Positions 10,887-20,967 are shown, numbered from the stretch's first letter. The stretch is DNA of 64,000 nt from VAZQ01 sp963817015 (GCA_963817015.1 CAWFMV010000014.1:124001-188000), one strand, 5' to 3'. A program made the numbers and translations. The notes: generated from the letters alone by a model not told the origin.

Positions 10887-11855
10887 TTACTGCTTCATCC
10901 CGGCCGCCGCGACCACGCGGCTCCATTTCGCCGTCTCGCTGTGGACGTACTCGGCAAATTCCTTCGGCGTGCCGCCCAGCACGTCGATGCCCTGCTTCTG
11001 CAGCGGCTCGATCACGTCGCGCGACTTGAGCGCATCGTTGATGGCGCGCGCGAGCTTGTCGACGATGTCGGGCGGCGTGCCGGTGGGCGCCATCAGGCCG
11101 CTCCACACGCTGGTGTCGAAGCCTTTGAGGCCCGCCTCCTCCATGGTGGGCAGGTCGGGCGCGACGCTGGCGCGCTTGAGCTGGGTTGAGGCGAGCGCGA
11201 TCAGCTTGCCCTCTTGCACATGCGGCAACACCGTGGAGGCGGGCGAGAACATCACCTGCACGCGACCGGTGAGCAGATCGGCCACCGCCTGGTTCGAGCC
11301 CGCATAGGGCACGTGCACCATCTTGGTGCCGGTCATGAACTTGAACAGCTCGGCGGAGAGATGCAGCGCGCTGCCGGCGCCCGATGAGCCATAGGAGAGA
11401 CCCTCGGGCTTCGCGCGTGCGAGCTTGATCAGATCATCGACGCTCTTCACGCCGATCGACGGATGCACGACCAGGATGTTCGGCACGGTCGCGACCAGCG
11501 CGATCGGGGCGAAGTCCTTCTCGAAGTCGTGGTTCATCTTCTGCGCCATCGCCGCATTGATGGTGTTGGCGATGGTGCCGACGAGCAGCGTGTAGCCGTC
11601 CTTTGGCGCGTGCGCCACGAAGTCGGCCGCCAGATTGCTGCCGGCGCCGGTCTTGTTCTCGACCACGAATTGCTGGTTGAAAGCCTGACCGAGCTTCGGC
11701 GCCAGGATGCGGGCGGTCACGTCGATGGTGGCGCCGGGGCCGAAGCCGACCACGATCCGCACCGGTCGCGCCGGATAGTCGTCCGCAGCCTTCGCCGCCA
11801 ATGCGAGCGCGACAAGGCCGGCAAATGCGGCGGCAATCCACGTCAACGTGCGCAT
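10887..11855 (-). CDS. Bug/TctC-type periplasmic solute-binding protein
   Basis: This 322-residue protein has a signal peptide (cleavage after AKA, about residue 22), then YPARPVRIVVGFGPGATIDVTAR, the first signature of tripartite tricarboxylate transporter receptors. ENKTGAGSNLAADFVA, LSYGSSGAGSALHLSAELF and VPYAGSNQAVADLLTGRV follow. It should bind a carboxylate in the periplasm. GGAGGAA lies seven bases before the ATG at 11855; upstream codons in the same frame are not part of the protein. No TctA/TctB membrane partner is nearby, which is usual for this expanded family. Confidence 0.9.
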   Translation of the reverse strand: MRTLTWIAAAFAGLVALALAAKAADDYPARPVRIVVGFGPGATIDVTARILAPKLGQAFNQQFVVENKTGAGSNLAADFVAHAPKDGYTLLVGTIANTINAAMAQKMNHDFEKDFAPIALVATVPNILVVHPSIGVKSVDDLIKLARAKPEGLSYGSSGAGSALHLSAELFKFMTGTKMVHVPYAGSNQAVADLLTGRVQVMFSPASTVLPHVQEGKLIALASTQLKRASVAPDLPTMEEAGLKGFDTSVWSGLMAPTGTPPDIVDKLARAINDALKSRDVIEPLQKQGIDVLGGTPKEFAEYVHSETAKWSRVVAAAGMKQ

Positions 11856-12028
11856 ATGTTCCTCCCTGGTCCTGGGTCGCAGCCTGGCATCAACCGTTTG
11901 GGCGACGGCAATGGCGCCCTTTCCCTCCATCTTGGCCTAATCGCGGGCCATAGTCCCGCGCGTTTTGGTCTGATAAACCCCTCTGCGACAACTGCGACCG
12001 CACCAGCCGCCGAAGCATCAGGGCCGCC

Positions 12029-13223
12029 ATGTCTATTGTGTCGAAGTCCATCGTGTCGAAGCGCGTGCATGCGGCCGATGCCGCGTTTGCCCCTGTGAGG
12101 GACTTCTATATGTCGTCGCGCTATGCGGACGAGCGCGGCGATCCCGAGGTCTGCGACTTCACTTTCGGCAACCCGCACGAGATGCCGCTGCCGGGCCTCG
12201 TTGCCGCGATCCGCCAGCGCGCCATCCCGCACGACAAGGACTGGTTCGCCTACAAGACCAGCGAGGAAAAGCCGCAGGCTTTTCTCGCCGGGCATGTCAG
12301 CCGCGAGCTCGGGCTTGCCTTCGAGCCTGCCGACATTGCGCTGACGGCGGGCGCGTTTGCGGCCATCATGGTGGCGTTCCGTCTGCTGCTCGATGCCGGC
12401 GACGAGGCCGTGTTCTCCGAGCCGGCCTGGTTCTGCTACGAGCCGATGCTGCTTGCGGCAGATGCGGTGCCGCGCAAGGTCGCCCTGAAGGCGCCCTCAT
12501 TCGATCTCGACCTTGCGGCGATCGAGGCTGCGATCGGGCCGAGGACGCGGCTCGTCATCGTCAACTCGCCGCACAATCCGACCGGGCGCATCTATGACCG
12601 CGCCATGCTGCAGGCGCTGGCCGACATGCTGGAGCGTGCGTCGGCGCGCTTCGGCCGGCGCATCTTTCTTCTCTCCGACGAGCCCTATCGCCGCCTGCGC
12701 TTCGACGGGCGTGCGTTCGTGAGCCCGGCCGCGATTTATCCATGGACGCTGATCTCCTACAGCTACGGCAAAGTGCTGCTCGCGCCCGGCCAGCGGCTCG
12801 GCTATCTGGCGTTCTCGCCGTTGATGCCGGCAAGCGAGCGGCAGGCGCTGCGCGACGTGATGTTCTCCGCCCAGATGGCGCTCGGCTGGTGCTTTCCCAA
12901 CGCTGTGATGCAATACGCGGTCGCCGACCTCGAAGACGCTCTCCATCGACCAGGCCGCGTTGGCCCGCCGGCGCGATCAGTTGATACCTGTGCTGACCGG
13001 CTCGGGCTTCGACGTGCTGCCGCCGGAGGGGACATTCTATCTCTGGAGCAAATGGCCGTCCGGCGATCCAGAGCGGCATTGGACAATGCTTGCCGATCGC
13101 AAAGTGTTCGTGCTCCCCGGCTCGATCATGAATTCGCCCACGTATCTGCGCATCAGCCTCACCGCGTCCGACGCCATGGTGGAGCGTGCGTTGCCAGCAT
13201 TCGCGGCGATCGGGGGACGCTGA
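12029..13223 (+). CDS. Class I/II PLP-dependent aminotransferase, one frame break
   Basis: The large domain carries NSPHNPTG (aspartate/asparagine site), LLSDEPYRRLRFDG and the PLP-lysine segment SYSYGKVLLAPGQRLGY, all standard for fold-type I aminotransferases. Near 12940 the frame changes by one base; the C-terminal small domain then reads ARRRDQLIPVL, PPEGTFYLW and VLPGSIM to a stop at 13223. Joined length is about 397 residues. The first residues contain a duplicated IVSK. The amino-acid substrate is unknown. It lies just upstream of the cysteine synthase fusion (31-base gap), so the two may be co-transcribed. Confidence 0.8.
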
Positions 13224-13254
13224 GGCGTCGATTGGATTTTTTGCAGAGGTCATC

Positions 13255-14748
13255 ATGGCCAGACGCTACGAAAACATCCTCGAAACGGTGGGGCACACGC
13301 CCGTCGTCAAGGTTGCCAAGCTCGCTCCTCCGGGAGTCGAGTTGTTCGTCAAGCTGGAGGCCTTCAATCCGCTTGGTTCTGTGAAAGACAGGCTGGCGCT
13401 GGGTGTGATCGAAGCGGCGGAGCGCAGCGGCGAGCTGAAGCCGGGGCAGACCGTGATCGAAGCCACCAGCGGCAACACCGGCATCGGGCTTGCCATGGTG
13501 TGCGCGGAGAAGGGCTATCCGCTGGTCGTCACCATGGCGGAGAATTTCAGCGTCGAGCGGCGCAAGCTCATGCGCTTTCTGGGCGCGAAAGTGGTCCTGA
13601 CGCCGGCCTCCGAGAAAGGCAGCGGCATGGTGGCCAAGGCGGTCGAGCTCGCCAAGACCCATAACTGGTTCTTCTGCCGCCAGTTCGAGAACGAAGCGAA
13701 CCCGGATTTCCATTCCAAGACCACAGCGGTCGAGATCCTTGAGGACTTCGAGGGCGAGCGGCTCGACTACTGGGTCACCGGGATGGGGACCGGCGGCACG
13801 CTCAAGGGCGTCGCGCGCGTCCTGAAGAAGGAACGGCCGCAAACGAAGATCATCGTTTGCGAGCCTGACAATTCTCCGCTCCTGGGCAGCGGCGTTGTAC
13901 AGGCACGCAGCTCCGACGGCGCGCCGTCGGAAAGCCATCCGTTCTTCCGCCCGCACCTGATGCAGGGCTGGACGCCGGACTTCATTCCAAAGCTCGCCGA
14001 GGATGCGGTCAAGGCCGGCTTGATCGACGAGGTCTTGCCCATCAAGGGCGGCGATGCGCTGCGCTGCTCGCGCGAGCTTGCGCAAAAAGCCGGTATCTTC
14101 ACCGGCATTACTGGCGGGGCCACGTTCGCTGGCGCCCTGCAGATTTGCGCGCGCGCCGAGAAGGGTGCGAAAGTCCTGTGCATGTTGCCGGACACCGGCG
14201 AGCGTTATCTGAGCACGCCACTGTTCGAGGATATTCCCGCCGAGATGACGAGCGAAGAGATCGACATCGCGCAGTCGACGCCGCGCTATCGATTTGACGT
14301 CAAGCCTGCGCCGTCCGCCCCCGCGAGTTCTGCGGAGGAGGCGTCGCCAACCTCGCCGGAAGCGGAGGCTTTCGTGACCAAGGTCACGTCCGATCAGAGC
14401 CAGCCGGTCGTGATGTTTGCGCTGGAATGGTGCGAGTTCTGCTGGTCGGTGCGCAAGCTGTTCAAGGAGTTCGGAATTCCTTACCGATCGGTCGATCTCG
14501 ATTCGGCCGACTACCAGAAGGACAATTGGGGCGGCCAGATCCGCAACGTGCTCAAGGTGCGCACCAAGTCGCCGACCATCCCGCAGATCTTCGTCGGCAA
14601 CCAGCATATCGGCGGATGCACCGAGACGTTCGATGCGTTCAATGACGGGCGGCTGCAGCAGCTCATGCGCGACAACGGCGTGAGCTTCAAACAGGCAGAC
14701 AACGTGAACGCCTATTCGTTCCTGCCCAAGTGGCTTCATCCAAGATAG
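13255..14748 (+). CDS. Cysteine synthase-like PLP enzyme fused to a C-terminal glutaredoxin
   Basis: This is a 497-residue, two-domain protein with no frame break. Residues 1-345 are an O-acetylserine sulfhydrylase/cystathionine beta-synthase-type PLP domain: GHTPVVKV, NPLGSVKDR with the PLP lysine at 44, EATSGNTGIGLA and GMGTGGTLKGV. After a Pro/Ala/Ser linker, residues about 375-497 form a glutaredoxin: MFALEWCEFCWSV with a C393-x-x-C396 pair, then TIPQIFVGNQHIGGCTETF. A fused glutaredoxin could keep the synthase reduced or hand a persulfide or thiol from one domain to the other; this is inference. ATG at 13255 with AGAGG upstream. A strong hairpin lies about 100 bases after the stop. Confidence 0.9.
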   Translation: MARRYENILETVGHTPVVKVAKLAPPGVELFVKLEAFNPLGSVKDRLALGVIEAAERSGELKPGQTVIEATSGNTGIGLAMVCAEKGYPLVVTMAENFSVERRKLMRFLGAKVVLTPASEKGSGMVAKAVELAKTHNWFFCRQFENEANPDFHSKTTAVEILEDFEGERLDYWVTGMGTGGTLKGVARVLKKERPQTKIIVCEPDNSPLLGSGVVQARSSDGAPSESHPFFRPHLMQGWTPDFIPKLAEDAVKAGLIDEVLPIKGGDALRCSRELAQKAGIFTGITGGATFAGALQICARAEKGAKVLCMLPDTGERYLSTPLFEDIPAEMTSEEIDIAQSTPRYRFDVKPAPSAPASSAEEASPTSPEAEAFVTKVTSDQSQPVVMFALEWCEFCWSVRKLFKEFGIPYRSVDLDSADYQKDNWGGQIRNVLKVRTKSPTIPQIFVGNQHIGGCTETFDAFNDGRLQQLMRDNGVSFKQADNVNAYSFLPKWLHPR

Positions 14749-14844
14749 ACTTGGCTGCATCCGAGATAGCGATAGAGCCTCGGAACCAATCTGCGCCTCC
14801 GCCAATCCCATTTTTGGCTGCAGGGAAAGTGTTCCTTAACCGTG

Positions 14845-14869
14845 AGTGGCGGCTGGGCCAGCCGCCACT
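14845..14869 (+). terminator. Hairpin, probable terminator of the cysteine synthase-glutaredoxin gene
   Basis: Perfect 12-base arms AGTGGCGGCTGG and CCAGCCGCCACT flank a single G. The sequence then becomes AT-richer and reaches a TTTTT run at about 14885. The T run is displaced, so the call is moderate. Confidence 0.45.
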
Positions 14870-14955
14870 GTGTCGCATTAGCGATTTTTACCTCTCATTA
14901 CGTGTGGTTTTGTAAACGGGACCACTGGAAGTCTTTCTTTGGCCAGTGGGGTCCA

Positions 14956-17380
14956 ATGCTGACCGTGTACGATTGCCTTGTAACGGACCACGATCTGCGT
15001 CTCGTGGGTTTGGCGGCCGTTATTTGCGCGTTGGCGTCCTTCACGGCCATCAGCCTGTTGCATCATGTGCGCAAGTCCGCCGCCGGCATGCGGCGCGTGT
15101 GGCTCGCCGTGTCCGCGATGTCGACTGGTTTCGGAATCTGGGCCACGCACTTCATTGCCATGCTGGCATTTTCGCCCGGCGTCTCGACCGCCTACAACAT
15201 CGCGCTCACCGCGTTTTCGCTTGTTGCGGCAATCTTCCTGACCGGTTTGGGACTCGCCGTTGCTGTCACGTCAATGGCTGGTTTGCGCTGGAGCGCCTGG
15301 CTCGGCGGCGCCATGGTGGGAGGCGGCATCGCGGCGATGCACTACACCGGCATGGCGGCCTTCGAGACCATGGGGCATGTCAGCTGGGATCCGGCCCTCG
15401 TGACGGTGTCGATCGCGCTCGGCGTGTTGATCGGCGCCGTCGCGCTGCCCGTCGGACTGCGCGCCGACTCGCTGAAGTGGAAGTCACTGGGCGCGTTGCT
15501 GTTGACGCTGGCGATCTGCAGCCACCACTTCACCGCGATGGGTGCTGCGGCGGTTGTCCCCGATCCGACCATGCAGCTGTCCGAAACGGCGCTGCCCTCT
15601 GGGCTGCTTGCTATCGCGGTTGCCCTCGCGAGCCTTGTCATCGTGGTCTTGGCGCTCGGCGGCGTTGCACTCGAAATGCGCGAGCAACGGCGGCAGGAGC
15701 TTGAGGCCGACCGGATGCGCGGCCTTGCCAATGCGGCAGTCGAAGGTCTCCTGCTTTGCCAAGACGAAACGATCGTAACAGTCAACGACAATTTTGCGGC
15801 TCTCATTGGTGCCGCCTCCGCCGACAGCCTCGCAGGTGCAAAACTCGAACAGTTTCTTCCCGACGCGGACGTACGCCTCAAGCTGTTCGAGCGTGAAAAC
15901 CAGCTCGTTGAGATCGATCCTGCTCCATTCCGACGGATCGGAAATAGCGGTCGAAGCGATCCAACGGGTTGTCGATCTAGCCGGCAAGCCTCATCGTGCG
16001 ATCGCCATCCGCGATCTACGTGCCCGCAAGGAAGCCGAGAGAAACATTCTGTTCCTCGCTCATCATGACGCGCTCACCGGTTTGCCCAATCGCAGCACCT
16101 TCAACAAGAAGCTCGATCAAGAGATCGAAGCAGTGCTACAGTCGGGCAAGAGGCTCGCGGTTCTCTGCCTCGACCTCGACCGGTTCAAGGAGGTCAACGA
16201 TCTGTTCGGACACGCGGCCGGCGACCGCGCGTTGCAGGCGGTCGCGAAGCGCATCACGAGCCTGCTGGACGACAACCAGATGATGGCGCGCCTGAGTGGC
16301 GACGAGTTCGCCATCATCGTGCCCGGCCTGACCAATCCGGCGACCGCCGGCCGCATTGCCGAAACTTTGCTGGATGCGCTGCAGTCCTCGATCGAAGGCG
16401 ACTTGGGTCAGCCGATCGGAACCAGCATTGGAATCGCCATCTGTCCCGACGACGCTACCGATCGGCATGCGTTGCTCTCGCATGCCGATACCGCGCTCTA
16501 CCGCGCCAAGAATGAGGGCCGGGGCACCTACCGATACTTCGAGGCCGCCATGGGAGCCGCCGTGCGCGAGCGCCGCCTGCTCGAGCACGATCTGCGCAAT
16601 GCCATTCCGCGTGGCGAGCTGAGGCTCGTGTACCAACCGCAGAAATGCATCCGCACCGGCAAGGTCGTGGGCTTCGAGGCGCTGCTACGCTGGAAGCATC
16701 CGACGCGCGGCGAGATTTCGCCGGCGGAGTTCATTCCGCTTGCTGAAGACACCGGCATCATTCTCCAGATCGGCGAGTGGGTTCTGCGCACGGCCTGCCG
16801 CGAGGCCGCGACCTGGAAGGAGCCGCTGACCGTTGCGGTGAACGTCTCGGCGGTGCAGATCCACAATGCAAACTTCGCCCACGCGGTCCATGAGATCCTG
16901 TTCGAAACCGGCCTCGCGGCTGCGCGCCTGGAATTGGAGATCACCGAAACAGCGCTTATCCGCGACCTAAACCGCGCGCTCGCCACGCTGCGGCGCATCA
17001 AGATCCTGGGCGTGCGCATTGCGATGGACGACTTCGGCACCGGCTATTCGTCGCTGTCGAACCTGCGCGCCTTCCCATTCGACAAGATCAAGATCGACGG
17101 CTCGTTCATCAAATCGGTCAATGTCAACGACCAGGGTGCTGCGATCGTGCGATCGGTGCTCGGGCTCGGCCGTGCGCTCAATCTCCATGTGCTGGCCGAG
17201 GGCGTTGAGACCAGCGCCGAGCTCGATTTTCTCAAGAACGAATTGTGCAATGAGGCGCAGGGCTTCCTGCTCGGACGGCCGGCCGACATCGAGACTTTCC
17301 GCCGCCTCACCAGCGGCGAGGATACTGGCGACGAGGTGACGACCGTCGTCTCACTCGCCAGCAAGGCATCGTCTGGCTAG
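14956..17380 (+). CDS. MHYT-GGDEF-EAL cyclic-di-GMP signalling protein, one frame break
   Basis: The N-terminal half is an integral MHYT sensor with ATHFIAMLAF, AAMHYTGMAAF and SHHFTAMGAA repeats in membrane helices. A short PAS-like segment follows (NAAVEGLLLCQD). One base too many near 15920 breaks the frame; after it come DALTGLPNR and the cyclase signature RLSGDEFAI (an SGDEF variant of GGDEF). The EAL phosphodiesterase domain has FEALLRWKHP, NVSAVQIHN and MDDFGTGYSSLSNL. Both catalytic motifs look usable, so it may make or break c-di-GMP. Start at 14956, giving a short lead into the first helix. Confidence 0.88.
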
Positions 17381-17394
17381 TGCGCGAGCCCTGC

Positions 17395-17778
17395 TCAGCT
17401 CGCGTATTGCGCCACGCCGTTGCCGAAGGACCAGTTCTCCTTGGCCACTTCGACCAGGTTGATGAGCACGTCCTCGCGGCGCAGGCCGAGCCGTTGGTGC
17501 AGACCATCCGCCACGGCTTTGTAGAATCCTTTCTTCTGCTCCAGGCTGCGCCCCGCATTGAGGGTGAGCTGGATGAACACGCAATCCTGAGTGCGCTTGA
17601 TCCCGAGATAGCTTTCGTCGGCGATATGGCTCTCGGGTGCGTGCTCCGTGATGACCTGGAAGCGGTCGTTCGCCGGGGCCTTGAGGGTGTCGAGCATCGC
17701 TTCATAGACGACGTCAGCGATCGTGCGCCTATAGTCCGCGGATTTGCCACGGACGATATCGATTCGAGCGAAAGGCAT
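17395..17778 (-). CDS. Tautomerase-superfamily protein (127 aa)
   Basis: The start chosen puts Pro directly after Met (PFARIDIVRG), as required for the catalytic N-terminal proline of tautomerases; an upstream ATG would bury it. GGAGG lies in front of this ATG. The sequence YRRTIADVVYEAML, ESYLGIKRTQDCVFIQ and KKGFYKAVADGL fits the long (about 130-residue) two-beta-alpha-beta class. Substrate unknown. It lies 30 bases downstream of a second tautomerase on the same strand, probably in one transcript that is divergent from a LysR regulator. Confidence 0.8.
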   Translation of the reverse strand: MPFARIDIVRGKSADYRRTIADVVYEAMLDTLKAPANDRFQVITEHAPESHIADESYLGIKRTQDCVFIQLTLNAGRSLEQKKGFYKAVADGLHQRLGLRREDVLINLVEVAKENWSFGNGVAQYAS

Positions 17779-17808
17779 CTGTTCCTCCAATATGCGAGTT
17801 GAAGTTCG

Positions 17809-18204
17809 TCACGCCGCAATTGCATCGGCGGCACGGTCGGCCTGGGTGCGGCCGTCATAGCCCCAGGCATCGGCAGCGACTTCGTGCACCACGACATAGC
17901 AAACCGGGTTGAGGGTGGGCCCGATGACGCTGCGCAAGAGCCGTACGGCTTCTGAGACGAAGCGCCGCTTTTCCTCCGGCGTGTTGGTGCCGGCGGTGAC
18001 CTTTACATCGAGATGGGCTGCAGCGCGCACCGGAGCGGCGCCGACCGTCCATCTTGCGGCGTCGACGTGTTCGACCAGCACGGCTGTAAGCTCAGGCTTC
18101 TTGTGCATCACCTCGGCCATCAGGCGGGTGGCGTCGGTCTGAAGCCTGAGGACCTGCTCGGGCGCCAGCGATGCGCCGGCAACCTTGATGTTGACGAATG
18201 GCAT
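17809..18204 (-). CDS. Tautomerase-superfamily protein (131 aa)
   Basis: After the initiator Met the chain begins PFVNIKVAG, giving a catalytic Pro-1. The remainder (ATRLMAEVMHKKPELTAVLVEHV, TPEEKRRFVSEAVRLL) resembles 4-oxalocrotonate tautomerase-like proteins of double length. GAGGAG precedes the ATG at 18204; the longer upstream reading frame is rejected for hiding the proline. First gene of a two-tautomerase unit, next to the divergent LysR gene. Confidence 0.8.
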   Translation of the reverse strand: MPFVNIKVAGASLAPEQVLRLQTDATRLMAEVMHKKPELTAVLVEHVDAARWTVGAAPVRAAAHLDVKVTAGTNTPEEKRRFVSEAVRLLRSVIGPTLNPVCYVVVHEVAADAWGYDGRTQADRAADAIAA

Positions 18205-18252
18205 GGTGTGCTCCTCGGGTGCGGTTGACGACGGCACCATGCCAGCGCATGA

Positions 18253-18300
18253 TACTTTTGAAAAACGAGTAATTGTTAACAATCACTTCTGAAAAACTGC
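18253..18300. promoter_or_regulatory. Putative LysR operator in the divergent promoter
   Basis: A 12-base perfect palindrome ATTGTTAACAAT (18272-18283) lies between two near-identical direct copies, CTTTTGAAAAACGAG and CTTCTGAAAAACTGC, in the 99 bases separating the tautomerase and lysR starts. Palindromes with a central AT core are typical binding sites of LysR proteins in divergent promoters. Confidence 0.5.
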
Positions 18301-18303
18301 ACT

Positions 18304-19236
18304 ATGGCGCTGCCCCTCAATCTTGATCTCGACGTGCTGCGCACCTTCGTCACCGGCCTCGACCTCGGCAGCTACGCCAAGGCCGCCGGGCGGCTGGGCC
18401 GCTCGCAATCGGCGATCAGCCTGCAGCTCCGCAAGCTCGAGGAGACAACCGGCCAGACGCTGCTGCGGAAGCAGGGTCGCGGCCTCGCGCTCACGCCCGA
18501 AGGCGAGATCATGCTCGGCTATGCGCGCCGGCTGCTCGAGCTCAACGACGAGGCGGTGGCGGCGCTCAAGCAGCCCTCGCTCGCGGGCCAGGTGCGGCTT
18601 GGCGTGCTGCGGGACTTTGCCGAGACCTGGCTGCCAGAGGTGCTCGGCCATTTCGGGCGCACGCATCCGGGCATCCAGGTCGAGGTGCGCGTCGATCGCA
18701 GCGTGACGCTCGTTGAGGCGATCGGCCGAGGCGAGCTCGATCTGGCGCTGGCGTGGCAGGAGGGGCGGGAGACTCCTGCGCGCGCCGAGCATCTCGCATG
18801 GCTGCCGATGACGTGGATCGGGCCGCGCGATTTCGCCCGCCGCCGCGATGAGCCGCTGCCGCTGGTGATGCTCGATCAGTTGTGCTTGTTCCGCCGGCAG
18901 GGGCTCGCGGCGCTCGACGCTGCCGGCATCTCTTGGCGCATCGTGTTCACAAGCCAAAGCCTGTCCGGCCTCTGGGCGGCGGTTGCTGCCGGTCTCGGCG
19001 TGACATTGCGCACGCCGCAAGGGCTACCCAGCCATGCCGTGCCGCTCGACCGCAAGCTCGCCGGCTTGCCAAAGGTCGGAGACGTCGGCCTGTGCCTGAT
19101 CACCGGTGATGGATCGTCTGCATCGGCCGCTGTCACGCACTTCCGCAGCATCTTGCGCGAAAGCTGCCTGGCGAGCCTCGGCGTCCTCGCACGTACCGGC
19201 AAGGGCGGTAGAAGACGGGGAGGGACGCGCGGGTAG
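18304..19236 (+). CDS. LysR-family transcriptional regulator
   Basis: This 310-residue protein has a winged helix-turn-helix at residues 8-65 (VLRTFVTGLDLGSYAKAAGR, then LGRSQSAISLQLRKLEE) and a periplasmic-binding-like effector domain (GQVRLGVLRDFAE onward). It faces the two tautomerase genes across 99 bases that contain a palindrome, so it most likely controls them and itself. The effector is unknown. The C-terminus is basic and low in complexity (GGRRRGGTRG), and a minus-strand membrane-protein gene converges on it. Confidence 0.88.
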   Translation: MALPLNLDLDVLRTFVTGLDLGSYAKAAGRLGRSQSAISLQLRKLEETTGQTLLRKQGRGLALTPEGEIMLGYARRLLELNDEAVAALKQPSLAGQVRLGVLRDFAETWLPEVLGHFGRTHPGIQVEVRVDRSVTLVEAIGRGELDLALAWQEGRETPARAEHLAWLPMTWIGPRDFARRRDEPLPLVMLDQLCLFRRQGLAALDAAGISWRIVFTSQSLSGLWAAVAAGLGVTLRTPQGLPSHAVPLDRKLAGLPKVGDVGLCLITGDGSSASAAVTHFRSILRESCLASLGVLARTGKGGRRRGGTRG

Positions 19237-19289
19237 GTTTGCGGCGCCAGAGTCTTTCCCGTCTGGTCTCGCATCCGATCCGTCAGGCC

Positions 19290-19584
19290 GTCTGAAAATT
19301 GATTGCGATGCTGCAAGCGCTTCCACGCGCCGATCACCAGGATGATCGAGCAGCCGGCGGCGTTGCCCAGGAACATCGCGGCCATGGTCCAGTCGCGCCA
19401 TGTTGACCAGCGCATAGGCGACAGCAGAGATGTTCGACAGCAGGAACAGGCCCCAGGTCATGAACGAGATCGCTTCCACACCACCACGATCCGCGGCCGC
19501 TTTGACAATCTGCGGCCCGTAGGCCAGCACGCGCAGGCTGTTGCAAATCGTAAACATGGCAAGCGTGATGTCGGCCGGTGTCAT
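19290..19584 (-). pseudogene. Small SemiSWEET-like (PQ-loop) membrane protein, frame break
   Basis: The first frame reads LAMFTICNSLRVLAYGPQIVKAA, then ISFMTWGLFLLSNISAVAYALVNM. After one gained base near 19405 it continues DWTMAAMFLGNAAGCSIILVIGAWKR in the next frame. Three helices with a PQ motif and about 100 residues match short PQ-loop proteins of Bradyrhizobium relatives. The true 3' end is uncertain because the second frame stays open into the antisense of lysR; I place it just after WKRLQHR. Transport role is inference. Confidence 0.5.
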
Positions 19585-19900
19585 CGCTCAGTCCTCGGTC
19601 CGCTTCGAAAGGGTCGTGCTGCCGCACTTGGATGTGAGAGGCGAGTGCGCCGCGGGCCGACGTCACTAACGAGCGTGCCGTCTCCAGTCTTGGATTGGAG
19701 CGACAAAGAACAGGACTGCCGCGACGCTCCGCGGGTGGTGGCACGTCCGGGGCTGGAATGTTTCTTGGCTCCTGGCCCGACGAAACAATGTTGAGCGCGG
19801 GACGCAACAATCGATCATGCGACGACATCAGGCGGAAACACTCGCGACTTAGCGTGGCGCCGCATTTCAGAAACGCCAGCAATGTCCAAGGAGAGCGGAG
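19585..19900. other. Intergenic region upstream of the AraC-type gene
   Basis: About 316 bases between two divergent genes. No convincing ORF, repeat or RNA gene is visible. GGAGAGCGGAG directly before 19901 is the ribosome site of the AraC-type gene. Confidence 0.5.
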
Positions 19901-20938
19901 ATGTCGGACATCTCTGATTCATTCCAGCCACCGTCGCCTGTGCCTGAAATACCTCTCGGCATGCAGCTCCTGGCTGGAGGATCGATCCGATTCGCACTCG
20001 AAAACATTCCCGAGCACGAGCGGCTCCCGGTATTTCGCGAGGTCTTCGGGCGCACCGTCTTGAAGTACGATCTCGAGCCGTTGCCCGATGTTCCTTTCGA
20101 CGTCGATCTGAAGTTTCAGGCCCTGCCCGGGCTGATGATGATGTCGGGCCGGGCGCACGGATCGCGCAATCGCCGGACGCTCGAAACGCTCGCCGCCGAC
20201 CCCACCGATGATATCGGCATGATCGTGAACATCAGGGGCTCGCATCGTGTCACGCACGGCCGGCAGGAGCTCGTGCTGGGCGACGGCGAAGCCGCACTGG
20301 TTTCGCTGAGCGAGGTCTGCAGCTTCACACACCATCCACCGGGCGACATTTTGGCCTTGCGCGTTCCGCGCAATCAGTTCGCGCCCTTGGTGAGCGGTGT
20401 GGACGACTGCTACATGCGCCTCATCCCGAGCACGACGCCGGCACTCAAACTGCTGACCGGCTACATCAGGCTCGTTCAGGCCGATCAGAAGATTGTCGGC
20501 TCCGAGTTGCAACATCTCGTTGCGGGGCACGTGCAGGAACTGATGGCCGTGATGGTCGGTGCGACGCGGGACGCCGCTGAAAGAGCGGAAGGCGGCGGTT
20601 TGCGCGCGGCGCGGCTGCAGGCGATCAAGCAGGACATTGCCCGCAGCATCGATCGGGCCGACCTGTCGCTGGCCATGATCGCCGCCAGGCACTCCTGCAC
20701 GCCACGCCTCATCCAGCGGATGTTCGAGGCAGAGCAGACGACATTTACGGACTACGTGCTGTCACTACGGCTCGCGCGTGCGCATCGCATGCTGACCGAC
20801 CCGCGCCGCTCCGGCGACAAGATCAGCTCCATCGCCTTCGATGCGGGCTTTGCTGACGTGTCCTACTTCAACCGCGCCTTCCGCCAACACTTCGGCGATA
20901 CGCCCTCGAGCGTACGCGCGGGCCGGCCGATGAATTGA
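19901..20938 (+). CDS. AraC-family transcriptional regulator
   Basis: This 345-residue protein has an N-terminal effector region that resembles the AraC-binding-like domain family (GSRNRRTLETLAADPTDDIGMIVNI). The C-terminal two helix-turn-helix motifs are at residues about 245-340: SLAMIAARHSCTPRLIQRMF and KISSIAFDAGFADVSYFNRAFRQHFGDTPS. It converges tail to tail with the intradiol dioxygenase gene (29-base gap) and may regulate it or a distant target. The effector cannot be deduced. Confidence 0.87.
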   Translation: MSDISDSFQPPSPVPEIPLGMQLLAGGSIRFALENIPEHERLPVFREVFGRTVLKYDLEPLPDVPFDVDLKFQALPGLMMMSGRAHGSRNRRTLETLAADPTDDIGMIVNIRGSHRVTHGRQELVLGDGEAALVSLSEVCSFTHHPPGDILALRVPRNQFAPLVSGVDDCYMRLIPSTTPALKLLTGYIRLVQADQKIVGSELQHLVAGHVQELMAVMVGATRDAAERAEGGGLRAARLQAIKQDIARSIDRADLSLAMIAARHSCTPRLIQRMFEAEQTTFTDYVLSLRLARAHRMLTDPRRSGDKISSIAFDAGFADVSYFNRAFRQHFGDTPSSVRAGRPMN

Positions 20939-20967
20939 GGCGCGGCGGGTGCGAGCGGGATGCAGCT

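Noticed and set aside
18876..19289. Continuation of the SemiSWEET-like frame antisense to lysR.
   Set aside because: Composition turns Pro/Arg-rich and mirrors the lysR coding strand; related proteins end soon after WKR.
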